In this document: positions 36,501-47,538 of the stretch, in pieces
How positions within the stretch are numbered: position 1 is the stretch's first letter
Layout: every line of letters begins with the position of its first letter
Notes under the pieces: model-generated
What the model was told of the DNA's origin: nothing
The model's input: the letters and a program-made list of their open reading frames with translations, nothing else
Databases searched by the model: none
Assembly (NCBI RefSeq): GCF_022352055.1
Contig: NZ_JAKRWM010000008.1
Location: forward strand, 1 to 64,000
Direction: 5' to 3'
Origin: Cohnella mopanensis
GTDB lineage: Bacteria > Bacillota > Bacilli > Paenibacillales > Paenibacillaceae
DNA: 64,000 nt
Translations under genes and position numbers: made by a program

Positions 36501-36898
36501 TTGTTGTTAAGTCCGCTAACCGTAGTCGCTATTGCACCGCTGTCTAGTTGCAAGCTACGGTAATAGCATTTCTTCGCCACTCCGTAAGCGGGGTCTCCAC
36601 CGAAATAAGTCGATGCGCAAAATATATTATTAGTAGCGATTTTATTTATAAAACCCACAGTAGCTGAAGTATTCGAATCATATCCCCAATAACGGACTTC
36701 CATCGTCCCCGAAAAGCTGCAAACACTGTTCTCGTCCGCGCAATAAGTCCACTCGGCGCTACCATCAGGCCCGCTTGCTGATACATCTAACGTTAGCGAT
36801 GACGAGAACAAAGTAAATAACATTAATCCCACTAACAATCGAACCGTAAACCTTTTCAGTAACACTCGTGGCGAACCTACTAATCTTGAAATCAACAT
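33572..36898 (-). CDS. Secreted SLH-domain surface protein with GLUG repeats
   Basis: 1108 residues with a signal peptide (basic start, LLVGLMLFTLFSSSL, cleavage near SASG). Order: a Cys-containing module about 45-125 (WTYCADENSVCSFSG, then FCASTYFGGDP and KKCYYRS, four Cys); a presumed beta-rich region; a DUF1533-like stretch about 235-315; GLUG-type repeats about 400-545 (GGLAGYN, GGLMGNN, GGLIGQN and similar); a cadherin-like beta-sandwich about 680-770; a Gly/Ser linker; a ZU5-like or FIVAR-like region; and three SLH repeats from about residue 925 (GHWAEATI, GAWARGAV, PKWAKGAV). SLH repeats anchor proteins to pyruvylated secondary cell wall polymer. It probably binds a surface ligand. It is a single-gene unit. 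Confidence 0.88.
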   Translation of the reverse strand: MLISRLVGSPRVLLKRFTVRLLVGLMLFTLFSSSLTLDVSASGPDGSAEWTYCADENSVCSFSGTMEVRYWGYDSNTSATVGFINKIATNNIFCASTYFGGDPAYGVAKKCYYRSLQLDSGAIATTVSGLNNNVSVTFNVYAKQAGTTADLKNKITIKKTSGGNFEALGTNDTVMNSTSTPSASKLEINLNETLVGSENVIKIDGGAFVDSAGTPYLQPIVIKDIRFTPPTLTADTTENYTVKDIELTFADDTLWRNAITAVSVDGDPLVEGTEYRVDPGIITILSGVLTKGIHDIVVEASGYSEVLVSQEIIKLYTGAGSGTIIDPYLIATAADLNDVRDHLESTFRLTANIDLSGYPNWEPIGHYYNDPFLGKLDGNGYKITNLRLDRRSGSFNGLFALIGSSGKVENLCMENVNIIGGENTGALAGYNYGTIRNSYAKGTVGGSYSVGGLMGNNSGNTSNNYFSGAVSGFISIGGLIGQNTFGSLSNSYSTGTVSGYNQVAGLVGSSLYVTNNNSYSSGKVNGADNSGGLAGYSNGSSFVSSYYDSETSQQSDTGKGDGKTTADMKNKATFVGWDFISEWYMLPGQYPRLWTFTGLHKGTNFGTTKLIHVADGMEYSVNDGSYLPITSSEVDNISVIAGDTISVRVTATATEPASDPRTLTVSSDRISSLSTNASLSTLTLSGVTLNPAFNGTILVYTANVANNVTHTIVAATTSDPQAVITGSDLGSKPLAVGDNKITVHVTAQDGTTTDIYNVTVTRAAATIQPINTGGGGGGGSSSASSTDGRLTLQSGKAGDVSLGNEISLSIPANATLKELKVTIEKVTDPQKLLTKDDVLISTIYELLKNFTDNFTKPVMLTLTFDPSQLKKNQTAVVVYYDEGKKSWVEVPGGIISGNQITVMVNHFTKFAVFAVNQSKEVPTPDKKPTVILNDITGHWAEATIKQAQDSGIVNGYSDGSFKPNNAMTRAEFTVMLMKTLKVQVSGKALSFSDADKIGAWARGAVAQAVQAGYIKGYDDGTFRPDAELTRAEMAMMVAKASGLDLLTNTSTDFNDDKDIPKWAKGAVAAIKKMGYIEGKGSNQFDPKAKTTRAEALTVLLKMIAQKDK

Positions 36899-37010
36899 AA
36901 TCGAACTTCCACTCCCCTTATTCGATATCGCAGACGGAATTGTATCTGTCTTCTTGTAAGATTAGCGTAGCCCAATAAAAGAATAATGAAAGAATGGGCA
37001 TGCATAAAGA

Positions 37011-37045
37011 AAAAAACCGCGTCGTATCAAGGCTGCGCGGTTTTT
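37011..37045 (-). terminator. Terminator after the sodium/proton antiporter gene
   Basis: AAAAACCGCG and CGCGGTTTTT arms around a 14-nt loop with T runs on both sides. It lies 31 nt after the stop at 37076 and upstream of the SLH gene, and could act in both directions. Confidence 0.8.
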
Positions 37046-37075
37046 GTCTATTGATGGAAAAATTTAGTTCGGAAT

Positions 37076-39112
37076 TCATCTCATCTCGTCTTGCTCGAAC
37101 ATCGACGCTTCCCGTTCCCGGATGATCCCGCGTATTCTGCCAACGGTGTCGCGGTAAATTTCTCCTTTCTCGTACAGCGCCTGTAATTCGTTCCGTTCAG
37201 CTTGAACGGCCACCCAGTGTAGCTCCTTCTTCTGATCATAGTATCGCTTGTCTTGAATTGTTTCTGCCTTCGGAGAACGGACCAATCGATCATGCATGAG
37301 ATTATAGTGGGCAATCACTTGGATGGCCTCTTGCTCGTTTTCTTTGCAACGCACTTTCTCCAATTCGCTGATCGCGGCTTCGCACGTACGGATTTTAGAT
37401 TTGCGCAGAACCTCCATATCTGAAGCCGACATCTTGGCAAACGCGACATTCTTGTGTTTAAAGCTAATCTGTAATCGACCGAACAACATTTTGAACAACA
37501 TTCTCCAAAAGTGAATCCGATTCGCCAATATAAGTTCGACCTGATCAAGCATCTTCAAAAACTGTCGGGCATGCTCATAGCTGATTTGCCGGCTTTCCAA
37601 CATATCGAGGATGCATTCGCGTTCCTCGGAGAGCGCCAACCGACGCAACTCGGTTTCCTTTTCTTGAGAACTCGGGCCGTTCCTCCATCTCAATCCATGC
37701 AACCGGATTTCCTGAATCCATTGTTTATAGTCAGCAATGACGGAGGTAACTGCCGCCTCGTTTTCTTCATCGCTCTCCTGATGAACCGCTCGGATTGCTG
37801 CCGTCATCACTTTGATTTGTACTTGTCGATCATGCTTTTCCTGCTCCCTGGTATCGGCCGCTTCCTTCTTCTTAGAAAGTAACGGCAACAGCGCGCTTGC
37901 TGCGATCAACGAGAGCAAAATGACCGTCGCCGCTAGAAATATGATCAAATTCCTCTCGGGAAACGGACTTCCGTCATCCAGCACTAGCGGAATGGAAAAT
38001 GCACCAGCCAGCGTTACCGCGCCGCGCACGCCGGAGAACGAAGTCAGCACAAGCATTCTGAACCCTGGCATGCTTTGCTCCTCTTTGCTCCCGAACAGAC
38101 GGCTTCCTCTTGTAAATGCGAACGTCCAAGCGAAACGAAGAACGATAAGCATTGCGAATATAAGAACCGCATAACCGATCACATTGTAATTATTGAAAGC
38201 AGGATCGGCGAAAATGATGTTCGTCACATGAGGGATTTGCAAGCCCAAAATAACGAAAACGAGACCATTCAGTAGAAATAGTAGGACTGACCAAGTATTG
38301 TTCGACACGACATTCAGCTTCATCATCGACGTCTCCACGCGGTCGCGCTCGATCGCATGCACGATGCCTCCCGCAACCGCGGCCAATATTCCGGACATCC
38401 CCAGCTCTTCCGCTATCATGTACAGCAGGAAAGGAGTCAAAATTTGTATCAGCATATGCATCGTTACGTCTTCCATCCCCGCCCGTCGAAGAACGACCCG
38501 AAGTCCGATTATCAGAAAAGCGATGAACGCTCCGGTCAGCAGACCGCCGATAGAGATGATAAGAAAACTGACCGTAGCGTAGGGAAGCGAGAATACGCCT
38601 GTTACGGCGGCGGCAATTGCAAATTTGAATGCCACGAGTCCAGAAGCGTCATTCATTAACGCTTCGCCTTCGAGTAATCGCATTAACCTCTTTGGCATAT
38701 GTATTCTGCCCGCTAACGCGCTTACCGCCACGGCGTCCGTCGGTGACAATATGGCTGCAAGCCCGAATGCCGCAGGTAAAGATATGGACGGAATCATCCA
38801 GTGAATCGCATATCCGACTAAGAATACGGTAATGAAAACGAGTCCGACCGCCAGTAACATAATCGGGGCGCGCAGCTTCCACAACTCTTTGCGAGGGGTA
38901 TGCTTGCCATCGTTATACAGCAACGGAGCGATGAACAAGACGAAGAAGAGCTCAGGTTCCAACTCGAGATGTATCCCTGATGGCACGAGCGCCACGATAA
39001 TACCTAAACCGATCTGAATGAGCGGCACCGGAACGAACGGAACGAAACGACCGATGACATTGGAAGCACCGATGAGCGTAAGCATTATGAAAACGGCTAG
39101 AAATAGTTCCAT
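37076..39112 (-). CDS. CPA1-family Na+/H+ antiporter (NhaP/NhaK type)
   Basis: 678 residues, ATG at 39112 with GAAGGGAAG upstream. About 12 membrane segments fill residues 1-410. Two features mark the CPA1 family: LAAILSPTDAVAVSALAG, containing the conserved transport Asp, and EGEALMNDASGLVAFK, containing the second conserved Asp. The remaining 260 residues form a long charged cytoplasmic tail typical of bacterial NhaG/NhaK/YjcE-like antiporters. Function: exchange of Na+ (or K+) for H+ across the cell membrane, giving pH and salt homeostasis. It is monocistronic, flanked by terminators on both sides (39209-39245 and 37011-37045). The cation preference cannot be read from the sequence. Confidence 0.92.
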   Translation of the reverse strand: MELFLAVFIMLTLIGASNVIGRFVPFVPVPLIQIGLGIIVALVPSGIHLELEPELFFVLFIAPLLYNDGKHTPRKELWKLRAPIMLLAVGLVFITVFLVGYAIHWMIPSISLPAAFGLAAILSPTDAVAVSALAGRIHMPKRLMRLLEGEALMNDASGLVAFKFAIAAAVTGVFSLPYATVSFLIISIGGLLTGAFIAFLIIGLRVVLRRAGMEDVTMHMLIQILTPFLLYMIAEELGMSGILAAVAGGIVHAIERDRVETSMMKLNVVSNNTWSVLLFLLNGLVFVILGLQIPHVTNIIFADPAFNNYNVIGYAVLIFAMLIVLRFAWTFAFTRGSRLFGSKEEQSMPGFRMLVLTSFSGVRGAVTLAGAFSIPLVLDDGSPFPERNLIIFLAATVILLSLIAASALLPLLSKKKEAADTREQEKHDRQVQIKVMTAAIRAVHQESDEENEAAVTSVIADYKQWIQEIRLHGLRWRNGPSSQEKETELRRLALSEERECILDMLESRQISYEHARQFLKMLDQVELILANRIHFWRMLFKMLFGRLQISFKHKNVAFAKMSASDMEVLRKSKIRTCEAAISELEKVRCKENEQEAIQVIAHYNLMHDRLVRSPKAETIQDKRYYDQKKELHWVAVQAERNELQALYEKGEIYRDTVGRIRGIIREREASMFEQDEMR

Positions 39113-39208
39113 AGGGCGGCTTCCCTTCTAAGTCATGTTCAATCCTTTATCATCCCCAACCGCCCAAAAACAAACGTTGAAAGTTTCAGCTTCGGAAAAG
39201 GATTCGAC

Positions 39209-39245
39209 AAACAAGCCAGCCCCTTGAGGGGCTGGCTTGTTTGTA
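39209..39245 (-). terminator. Strong hairpin terminator after asd
   Basis: A 16-17-bp perfect stem (ACAAACAAGCCAGCCCC and its complement) with a TTGA loop lies about 23 nt after the asd stop. Symmetric T-rich flanks allow action on either strand. Confidence 0.85.
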
Positions 39246-39267
39246 TATGCAACTCATTGTAGGTACT

Positions 39268-40353
39268 TTATTTGGCCTGGATGTAGCCTTCCGCTTTCAA
39301 AAGCTCAGCGATCAGAACGGCACCGCCTGCAGCTCCGCGTAAAGTATTATGCGATAGTCCAACGAATTTGAAATCGTAGATCGAATCTTCGCGCAATCTT
39401 CCGACCGAAATTCCCATGCCGCGCTCGATGTCTCGATCGAGTCTCGTCTGCGGTCTGTTCTCTTCTTCGAAATAAGTGATGAACTGCTTAGGCGCGCTTG
39501 GCAAGCCCAGCTCTTGCGGACGTCCTTTGAATTGCTTCCAACGAGCTAGGATTTCTTCTTTCGAAGGTTTGTTCTCGAACGATACGAAAACCGTAGCTAA
39601 GTGTCCGTCCAGGACTGGAACGCGTATACATTGTGTCGTAATGAGCGGTGCGCTTGCTTTCACAATTTGATCATTCTCGATGCTACCCCAGATCCGCAAC
39701 GGCTCCTGCTCGCTCTTCTCTTCCTCGCCGCCGATGTACGGGATGACGTTGTCTAGCATTTCCGGCCAATCCGTAAAGTTTTTGCCGGCGCCAGAGATCG
39801 CTTGATACGTCGATGCGACAACGGTTGTAGGCTTAAAGTCGAGCAAAGCGTTAAGCATCGGCACATAGCTTTGGATGGAGCAGTTAGGCTTAACGGCAAT
39901 GAAACCGGTCGAAGTGCCCAGACGTTTTCTCTGCGCGGCAATAACATCCAGATGCCCCGGGTTAATTTCCGGAATGACCATAGGGACATCCGGGGTCCAG
40001 CGATGTGCCGAGTTGTTGGATACAACGGGTGTGCCTGTTTTGGCGTACGCCTCTTCCAACGCTTTGATCTCCTCTTTCTTCATATCTACCGCGCAAAAAA
40101 TAAAATCGACTTGGGAAGCGACTTCCTCTACTTTCGAAGCATCCAATACGACGATATTTTTTACGTTTTCCGGGATCGGGTCAGGCAATTTCCATCTTCC
40201 TTGAACGGATTGCTCGTAAGTTTTGCCTGCCGAACCGGCACTGGCCGCGATAGTCGTTACTTCAAACCAAGGATGCTGATCCAGCAATTGAACGAAACGC
40301 TGGCCAACCATGCCCGTTCCTCCAACAATACCGACTTTCAATTTCTCTGACAT
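39268..40353 (-). CDS. asd: Aspartate-semialdehyde dehydrogenase
   Basis: 361 residues from ATG at 40353. This start is preferred over the ATG at 40374 because AAAGGA lies about 12 nt before it, while nothing resembling a site precedes the earlier one. An N-terminal GIVGGTGMVGQRFVQLL forms the NADP-binding fold, and the nucleophile Cys is in VKPNCSIQSY. The overall sequence (HRWTPDVPMVIPEINPGHL, TYQAISGAGKNF) resembles the archaeal/fungal type of this enzyme rather than the E. coli type. It reduces aspartyl phosphate to the semialdehyde, feeding Lys/diaminopimelate, Thr and Met synthesis. A T-box leader upstream couples expression to tRNA charging. Confidence 0.95.
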   Translation of the reverse strand: MSEKLKVGIVGGTGMVGQRFVQLLDQHPWFEVTTIAASAGSAGKTYEQSVQGRWKLPDPIPENVKNIVVLDASKVEEVASQVDFIFCAVDMKKEEIKALEEAYAKTGTPVVSNNSAHRWTPDVPMVIPEINPGHLDVIAAQRKRLGTSTGFIAVKPNCSIQSYVPMLNALLDFKPTTVVASTYQAISGAGKNFTDWPEMLDNVIPYIGGEEEKSEQEPLRIWGSIENDQIVKASAPLITTQCIRVPVLDGHLATVFVSFENKPSKEEILARWKQFKGRPQELGLPSAPKQFITYFEEENRPQTRLDRDIERGMGISVGRLREDSIYDFKFVGLSHNTLRGAAGGAVLIAELLKAEGYIQAK

Positions 40354-40454
40354 CTGATATTCAAATCCTTTCATAATGGCATGATGAGTGGTAACCTAAC
40401 GAATCAAGCACTTTGAGCTGAAGTACCGTATACATATGTGCGCTGAGTTTTCCT

Positions 40455-40755
40455 TGGCAACAAAAAAATCCCACCCCCAAGACATTTGTCTTAGGGACGA
40501 GATTTGAATACTCGCGGTACCACCCCAGATTCGCTAATACGTCGCCATATTAGCCTCTTCAAGTACGGCATTACAAGGTAATGCTTATACTCTAGCTCTA
40601 TAACAGGAGCTCCTGGCACACCATCCCCTCTTGAAGAAGTTCCGATGCACAGCTCAGAGTCTTTGTTCGATAAACAATTCTTTACTCCCTTTCAGCATTC
40701 AGGAGCTCTCTGTGAAAGAATTCATTTATTTACTCGTCTCTTCATCGCATTTCAT
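40455..40755 (-). promoter_or_regulatory. T-box leader (tRNA-responsive riboswitch) controlling asd
   Basis: Read on the minus strand: the AGAGAG motif (40711-40706) followed by an apical loop GAATGCTGAAA; helices AATTCTTT/AAAGAATT; then the T-box sequence GGGGTGGTACCGCGAG (40526-40511) and a terminator at 40506-40462 (CTAAGAC/GTCTTGGGG arms, then seven T). Uncharged tRNA pairs with the specifier and with the T-box bulge to form the antiterminator. The specifier lies in or near GAACAAAG (40668-40661). ACA (Thr) is the reading most compatible with asd, but AAC and CAA cannot be excluded. Confidence 0.9.
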
Positions 40756-40821
40756 ATTGCAATAATTTTAACAAATAACGATTCGGAGGTAAACATAATT
40801 TTTGCAAATTTACGAACCGAA

Positions 40822-42240
<1,419 letters not shown>

Positions 42241-42288
42241 AGTAGGTTCCTCCCTGTCCTCTCCCGCTTGCTTCTATATATTTCTATA

Positions 42289-42954
42289 TTATTGTACGGC
42301 TTTTTTCCAATCGGCTGCGAATTTCTCCATTCCTTGATCCGTAAGCGGATGTTTGGAAATTTGTTCAATAACGGAGAACGGGATCGTTGCGATATGCGCG
42401 CCGGCCATAGCTACGCGAGTAACGTGGTCCGGATGGCGAACGGAAGCCGCGATGATCTGGGCATCCAGATTGTGAATGCGGAACAATTCAGCCACTTTGG
42501 CTACCAATAGAACGCCGTCTTCGGAAATGTCATCCAAGCGGCCAAGGAACGGAGATACATAAGTTGCGCCTGCACGAGCAGCCAACAACGCTTGGTTCAC
42601 TGTGAAGATCAACGTTACGTTCGTTTTTACGCCTTTTTTGGTCAAGTAGCGGCACGCTTCCAATCCTGCCAATGTCATAGGCAGCTTGATCGTGATGTTT
42701 TTATCGCCATTGTTGATTTTGATCAGTTCATTCGCTTGCGCGATCATCTCTTCCGCTGTTACCGCGTCAGGTGTAACTTCTGCGGAAACCGATTCAACGT
42801 CCGGCACTTCACGCAATATTTCCGCGATACGATCTTCGAATTTGACGCCTTCTTTGGCTACCAAAGAAGGATTCGTCGTTACGCCGGACAATACTCCGAT
42901 TTGATACGCTTTTTTGATGTCCACCAGGTTGGCTGTATCGATAAAAAATTTCAT
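42289..42954 (-). CDS. tal: Transaldolase (small, fructose-6-phosphate aldolase-like class)
   Basis: 221 residues from ATG at 42954, preferred because GGAGG lies 8 nt upstream; an upstream TTG at 42969 overlaps that site. The start [25 protein letters not shown], the Schiff-base lysine in ITIKLPMT, and [19 protein letters not shown] are signatures of the compact transaldolase/Fsa class. Non-oxidative pentose phosphate role: transfer of a three-carbon unit between sedoheptulose 7-phosphate and glyceraldehyde 3-phosphate. It lies between transketolase and gnd, as expected for a complete pathway operon. Transaldolase rather than fructose-6-phosphate aldolase is favoured by this context. Confidence 0.93.
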   Translation of the reverse strand: MKFFIDTANLVDIKKAYQIGVLSGVTTNPSLVAKEGVKFEDRIAEILREVPDVESVSAEVTPDAVTAEEMIAQANELIKINNGDKNITIKLPMTLAGLEACRYLTKKGVKTNVTLIFTVNQALLAARAGATYVSPFLGRLDDISEDGVLLVAKVAELFRIHNLDAQIIAASVRHPDHVTRVAMAGAHIATIPFSVIEQISKHPLTDQGMEKFAADWKKAVQ

Positions 42955-43000
42955 GTGAAAAACCTCCAATTTATGAGTTGATTTTGAGTTGATTTATGAG

Positions 43001-45001
43001 TTACTTCAGTAATTCTTTCGTTAAACGAACGACGTTGTCGACGGAAAATCCGAAGTATTCCATAACGGCATTTCCCGAGCCCGATGCGCCGAACGTATCA
43101 ATCGACAGGACTTTTCCGGCTGCTCCCGTATAGCGTTCCCAACCTAACGAAATTCCGGCTTCTATCGCGATTCGTTTCGATACGGAATCCGGGAGAACGC
43201 TCTGTTGATATGCTGCGGATTGGCGATTAAACAATTCTCTGCTCGGCATTGCGACGACGCGTACCGATACGTTATCCTTCTCAAGCTCCGCCTTTGCATT
43301 CACGGCTAGAGAAACCTCTGAACCGGTACCGATTAGAATAACGTCCGGTTGCGCGTTCGTTTCCGTCAAGACGTAAGCCCCTTTTGCAACTTCGTCCTTG
43401 TTTGCTTTGGTCGCTTCGTAGATCGGCAGATTCTGTCTGCTCAATACGAGAGCTACCGGACCTTCTTGTTGCTCCAAAGCATAAGCCCATGCGCTTGCCG
43501 TTTCGTTGGCGTCGGAAGGTCTAATGACCGTAAGCCCCGGGATAGTGCGGAGCGCGGCCAAGTGCTCAACCGGCTCGTGCGTAGGGCCATCTTCTCCGAC
43601 GGCAATGGAATCATGAGTAAACACATAAGTCACGGGCAACTTCTGCAACGCTGCCAAACGGATGGACGGGCGCAAATAATCGCAGAATACGAAGAAAGTG
43701 CTAACGAAAGGTTTAACTCCGCCATGAAGCGCCATGCCGTTACCGGCCGCACCCATCGCATGCTCGCGGACGCCGAAATAGATGTTACGGCCGGAGTAGG
43801 ATTCAATGGCAAACGTTTGCTCGCCTTTAATGTCCGTCATCGTCGAATGCGATAAATCGGCGCTGCCACCGAAAATCGACGGGACGGTCTTCACGTAATG
43901 ATTAATCGCCTCGCCGCTCGCTACGCGAGTCGACACGGTTTTGGAAGCGTCGAACGTCAGGACTTCGCTGGCATCAATAACTACGGAGCCGTCGATCGCT
44001 TGGGCAAGCTGTTTCCCTTGCTCTGGATACTGCGACGAATAGGAAGCGAACAATTTGTTCCACTCTTCTTCTTTAGCCGCACCCTTAAGTTTCAGTTGCT
44101 CGAAATGCGCTTTAACTTGCTCAGGAACGGTGAAGTCTTCCTCGTAATGCCAACCGTATACTTCTTTGGTAGCTTTGGCTTCGTCTTTACCAAGCGGGTT
44201 ACCATGCACTTTGTTCGTTCCCGCTGCTTTGCTGCCGAAACCGATGATCGTACGAATTTCGATAAGCGTCGGCTGCGCATCGTTCAGCTTGGCGGCCGCG
44301 ATCGCTTCGGAAATTTTCGTAATGTCATTGCCGTCTTCTACCCGTAAATATTGCCAGTTCGCCGATTCCGTTCTTTTTTGCATATTTTCGCCGAAGCTCA
44401 GGTTTAGAGCTCCATCCAATGAGATGTCGTTGGAATCATACAATACGATTAGCTTGCCCAGCTTCATGTGTCCTGCCATAGACATCGCTTCGTAGGAGAT
44501 CCCCTCCATCAGACAGCCATCTCCAACAAGCGCATACGTATGATGATCGACGACTGGGAAGCCGTCTTGATTGAATTTCGCGGCCAAATGCGCTTCGGCC
44601 ATCGCCATTCCGACTGCCATGGCCAGCCCTTGTCCAAGCGGACCCGTTGTTGCGTCTACGCCATCCGTGTGACCATATTCGGGGTGACCTGGCGTTAAGC
44701 TATTGAGCTTGCGAAACTGTTTCAAATCCTCGATCGATACCCGATAACCGGACAGATGCAAGAGGCTGTACAGCAAAGCCGAACCGTGTCCCGCCGATAG
44801 TACGAAGCGATCGCGGTTGAACCATTTGGCGTTGCCGGGATTATGGTTTAATTGCGCGGACCATAGGGCATAGGCCATCGGTGCGGCTCCCATAGGAAGC
44901 CCCGGATGACCGGAATTGGCAGCGTTAATGGCATCAATGGATAAAGTTCGGATCGTGTCGATTGCTAATTGATCAATTGTTTTAGTTTGTGTTGTAGGCA
45001 T
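43001..45001 (-). CDS. tkt: Transketolase
   Basis: 666 residues from ATG at 45001 (AAGGAG 6 nt upstream), the normal transketolase start. A longer open frame to 45118 only shadows the zwf end. The thiamine diphosphate core is clear: [16 protein letters not shown], then [14 protein letters not shown], then [13 protein letters not shown]; the pyrimidine domain has [10 protein letters not shown] and [29 protein letters not shown] follows. It moves two-carbon ketol units between sugar phosphates. The start overlaps the zwf stop by 20 nt, implying translational coupling. A few tens of bases separate it from the transaldolase gene. Confidence 0.97.
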   Translation of the reverse strand: MPTTQTKTIDQLAIDTIRTLSIDAINAANSGHPGLPMGAAPMAYALWSAQLNHNPGNAKWFNRDRFVLSAGHGSALLYSLLHLSGYRVSIEDLKQFRKLNSLTPGHPEYGHTDGVDATTGPLGQGLAMAVGMAMAEAHLAAKFNQDGFPVVDHHTYALVGDGCLMEGISYEAMSMAGHMKLGKLIVLYDSNDISLDGALNLSFGENMQKRTESANWQYLRVEDGNDITKISEAIAAAKLNDAQPTLIEIRTIIGFGSKAAGTNKVHGNPLGKDEAKATKEVYGWHYEEDFTVPEQVKAHFEQLKLKGAAKEEEWNKLFASYSSQYPEQGKQLAQAIDGSVVIDASEVLTFDASKTVSTRVASGEAINHYVKTVPSIFGGSADLSHSTMTDIKGEQTFAIESYSGRNIYFGVREHAMGAAGNGMALHGGVKPFVSTFFVFCDYLRPSIRLAALQKLPVTYVFTHDSIAVGEDGPTHEPVEHLAALRTIPGLTVIRPSDANETASAWAYALEQQEGPVALVLSRQNLPIYEATKANKDEVAKGAYVLTETNAQPDVILIGTGSEVSLAVNAKAELEKDNVSVRVVAMPSRELFNRQSAAYQQSVLPDSVSKRIAIEAGISLGWERYTGAAGKVLSIDTFGASGSGNAVMEYFGFSVDNVVRLTKELLK

Positions 45002-46505
45002 ATTGTTCTCCTTCTTTGCTTTGAATTTCTTGCTCAGGCTTGTCATCGAACCACCAATGGTAGCCATCTCTTGCAAGTAACGCGTCGGATTCGGCAGGCC
45101 CGTAAGACCCCGCCGCATAAGGATGTAAAGGAACTATATTTTCTTCGAACGCTTCCAAGATCGGTTGAACCCACTGCCAGGACAATTCAACCTCGTCCCA
45201 ATGCGCGAAGAACGTAGGATCGCCATGCAAAGCATCGTGAATCAAATTCTCGTAAGCTTCGGGAGAATTTTGTTGATTGGCGTGAAGGTCGATATGGATC
45301 GGCTTGAACGCCCCGTTATTTCCTGGATCTTTCTCATTCAGTTGAAGCGTTATGCTCTCGTTAGGATTGATCTCGAAGACGAGAAGATTGGGAGCGCTCC
45401 CCTCCTCATTCGGCAGAGAAGCTGGCTTCAGCGGTTCTTTGAACTCGACTACGATTCTCGTCGATTTCTCTTTCATCCGTTTACCCGTCCGAATATAGAA
45501 GGGAACTCCCCGCCAATAGTTATTGTCGATCAGTAATTTGGCGGCAATGAATGTGTCGTTCATCGAAGATGGCGCGATGCCCGGTTCGGAAGTATAGCCG
45601 ATGACAGATTTACCCTGCATGCTTCCTTCCGTGTATTGTCCGCGGATAACGCTGGCGCTGACATCTTCTTTTTGCAAGAGCTCGACTGCTTCCATCACCT
45701 TTTTCTTCTTGAAGCGCACTTCCTCGGAGGTGCTGTCGTTCGGAAGGTGAATGGCCGCCATCATCAGCAATTGCAGCATATGGTTTTGGAACATGTCCCT
45801 TACGGCGCCGACATGATCGTAGTAACCCGCTCTCTCTTCGACTCCGACCGATTCATTCGCCGTAATCTGCACGTTAGCAATATAACGGTTGGTCCATAAA
45901 GCCTGAATGACCGGATTAGCCTGTTGCAGCGATTCGAGCCTCTGCACCATCGGCTTGCCGAGGTAGTGATCGATACGGAAAATTTCTTGTTCCGTAAAGG
46001 CTTTGCTTAGCTTCTGATTGAGATCCCGGGCCGATTGCAAATCATGGCCGAAAGGTTTCTCGATGACGAGACGTTTCCAACCGTTCGCTGATCCGAGACC
46101 GCTATCCTGGATGTTGGCTGCGATCGTCTCGAAGTACTCAGGCCCGACCGATAAGTAGAACAGCCGATTCGGCGTCATGTTTAGCTTATCTTCCCGCTTC
46201 CGGATTAGATCCAAAAGCTTCAGGTAATCGTCTTTACGATCGATATTAAGTACGCTGTACCGGAATGCGCCGACAAATTGTTTAACCTTCTCGGCATCTT
46301 CCGCATCGCGTCTGGAAAACTGCTGGAGAGATTGTTCGACGTTAGCCTGAAAGGATTCATCGGTCCATTCTCTTCTTCCCAGACCGATCAAGGAGAAAGC
46401 TTGCGGCAGCTTGCCGTCGATGAATAAATTATATAAGGCAGGGTATATTTTTCTTTTAGCTAAATCCCCAGTTGCTCCGAACAAGACAATAGTAGCGGAT
46501 TCCAT
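44982..46505 (-). CDS. zwf: Glucose-6-phosphate 1-dehydrogenase
   Basis: 507 residues, ATG at 46505 with [28 protein letters not shown] is the NADP-binding loop with the family GASGDLA-type motif; [12 protein letters not shown] is the active-site signature with the catalytic His nearby. It catalyses the first, NADPH-forming step of the oxidative pentose phosphate pathway. It leads the operon zwf-tkt-tal-gnd, which would supply both NADPH and pentoses. A LysR-type gene is divergent, with 127 bp between the starts; that gap contains TATTAT/TATAAT-like elements on both strands. Confidence 0.97.
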   Translation of the reverse strand: MESATIVLFGATGDLAKRKIYPALYNLFIDGKLPQAFSLIGLGRREWTDESFQANVEQSLQQFSRRDAEDAEKVKQFVGAFRYSVLNIDRKDDYLKLLDLIRKREDKLNMTPNRLFYLSVGPEYFETIAANIQDSGLGSANGWKRLVIEKPFGHDLQSARDLNQKLSKAFTEQEIFRIDHYLGKPMVQRLESLQQANPVIQALWTNRYIANVQITANESVGVEERAGYYDHVGAVRDMFQNHMLQLLMMAAIHLPNDSTSEEVRFKKKKVMEAVELLQKEDVSASVIRGQYTEGSMQGKSVIGYTSEPGIAPSSMNDTFIAAKLLIDNNYWRGVPFYIRTGKRMKEKSTRIVVEFKEPLKPASLPNEEGSAPNLLVFEINPNESITLQLNEKDPGNNGAFKPIHIDLHANQQNSPEAYENLIHDALHGDPTFFAHWDEVELSWQWVQPILEAFEENIVPLHPYAAGSYGPAESDALLARDGYHWWFDDKPEQEIQSKEGEQYAYNTN

Positions 46506-46632
46506 CTTCCTTCTCCTTTCGGATGAGCTTATAGAAATAGAAGCTCTGGTTTCTTTTTCTTAATTTCACTATAATACGATTAGCAGTCATACAAGTAATT
46601 AATATATTTAACAGGAGCTATAGACCACGTCT

Positions 46633-47511
46633 ATGATCAACAACTACGAATTGTACAAAGTTTTCTACTGGGCAGCGAAAACGGGAAGCTTGACCCAAGC
46701 TGCCAAGGCGCTCTATCTCACCCAACCAAGCGTCAGCCATGCCATCAAACAGCTTGAAGACAGCTTCGGCCTCACTTTATTTTACAGGAATTCCAAGGGC
46801 GTCGAGCTGACGCAGGAAGGCACCATTCTGTATTCCTACATCGAGCAATCTCAAATCTTAATCACGATGGCCGAAGAGAAAATGGCCGCGCTCAAAAATT
46901 TGGATAGCGGCGAATTGCGGATCGGCGGAAGCGATTCGCTGTTTAAGCATTATTTGCTTCCTTATCTCGAAGACTTTCATAAGAAACATCCTTCTATCAA
47001 GCTTCATTTGAATCACGGAACGACACCTGAAGTTATCGCATTCTTAAAAGAAGGCAGAATCGATTTGGGCGTTGTTCGCATGCCGATCGTCGATTCCCAA
47101 CTTGAAGTGAGAGAAAGTTTCCAACTGCAGGATTGCTTTGTGGCGGGTGCCCAATATACAGAGCTTAAGAATATGGTTTTAACGCTCGATATGCTGATGG
47201 AATACCCCGTCATCCTGTTTTCCCGGAATAGTCGCGCGCGAATGGCGATTACGGAAATCTTCCAAAGCTACGGCTATACGCTCAAACCTGAAATAGAGGT
47301 AGGCAGCGTCGATTTACTCATCGAATTTGCGCGGAGAGGCCTCGGTATCTCTTACGTAACGAGGGAATTTGTATCGAAGGAATTGGAAGAGGGTTCGCTA
47401 TTCGAAATTCAATTAGACGTACCGCTACCCCCCTCTCAAGTCGGAATAATGACGATGCGGAACATGCCGCTTACTAGCGCGGCTCGCCGGTTTATCGAAT
47501 TGGCTCAATAA
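46633..47511 (+). CDS. LysR-family transcriptional regulator
   Basis: 292 residues. The N-terminal winged helix-turn-helix is typical (FYWAAKTGSLTQAAKALYLTQPSVSHAIKQLE), followed by an effector domain from about residue 90 (GELRIGGSDSLFKHYLLP; RGLGISYVTREFV). The ATG at 46633 has AGGAG about 15 nt upstream, a rather long distance. A TATAAT at 46570-46575 is a possible -10 box. Divergent from zwf, it is the natural candidate regulator of the pentose phosphate operon, since LysR regulators often act on the adjacent divergent gene; that link is inferred. The effector is unknown. Its 3' end meets the convergent transporter operon with only 27 nt between stops. Confidence 0.93.
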   Translation: MINNYELYKVFYWAAKTGSLTQAAKALYLTQPSVSHAIKQLEDSFGLTLFYRNSKGVELTQEGTILYSYIEQSQILITMAEEKMAALKNLDSGELRIGGSDSLFKHYLLPYLEDFHKKHPSIKLHLNHGTTPEVIAFLKEGRIDLGVVRMPIVDSQLEVRESFQLQDCFVAGAQYTELKNMVLTLDMLMEYPVILFSRNSRARMAITEIFQSYGYTLKPEIEVGSVDLLIEFARRGLGISYVTREFVSKELEEGSLFEIQLDVPLPPSQVGIMTMRNMPLTSAARRFIELAQ

Positions 47512-47538
47512 ACCTTTACTTCACATCAAAGACTGCCT

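Noticed and set aside
40374-40374. Upstream ATG as the asd start
   Set aside because: No ribosome binding site precedes it; AAAGGA fits the ATG at 40353 and the protein family starts there.
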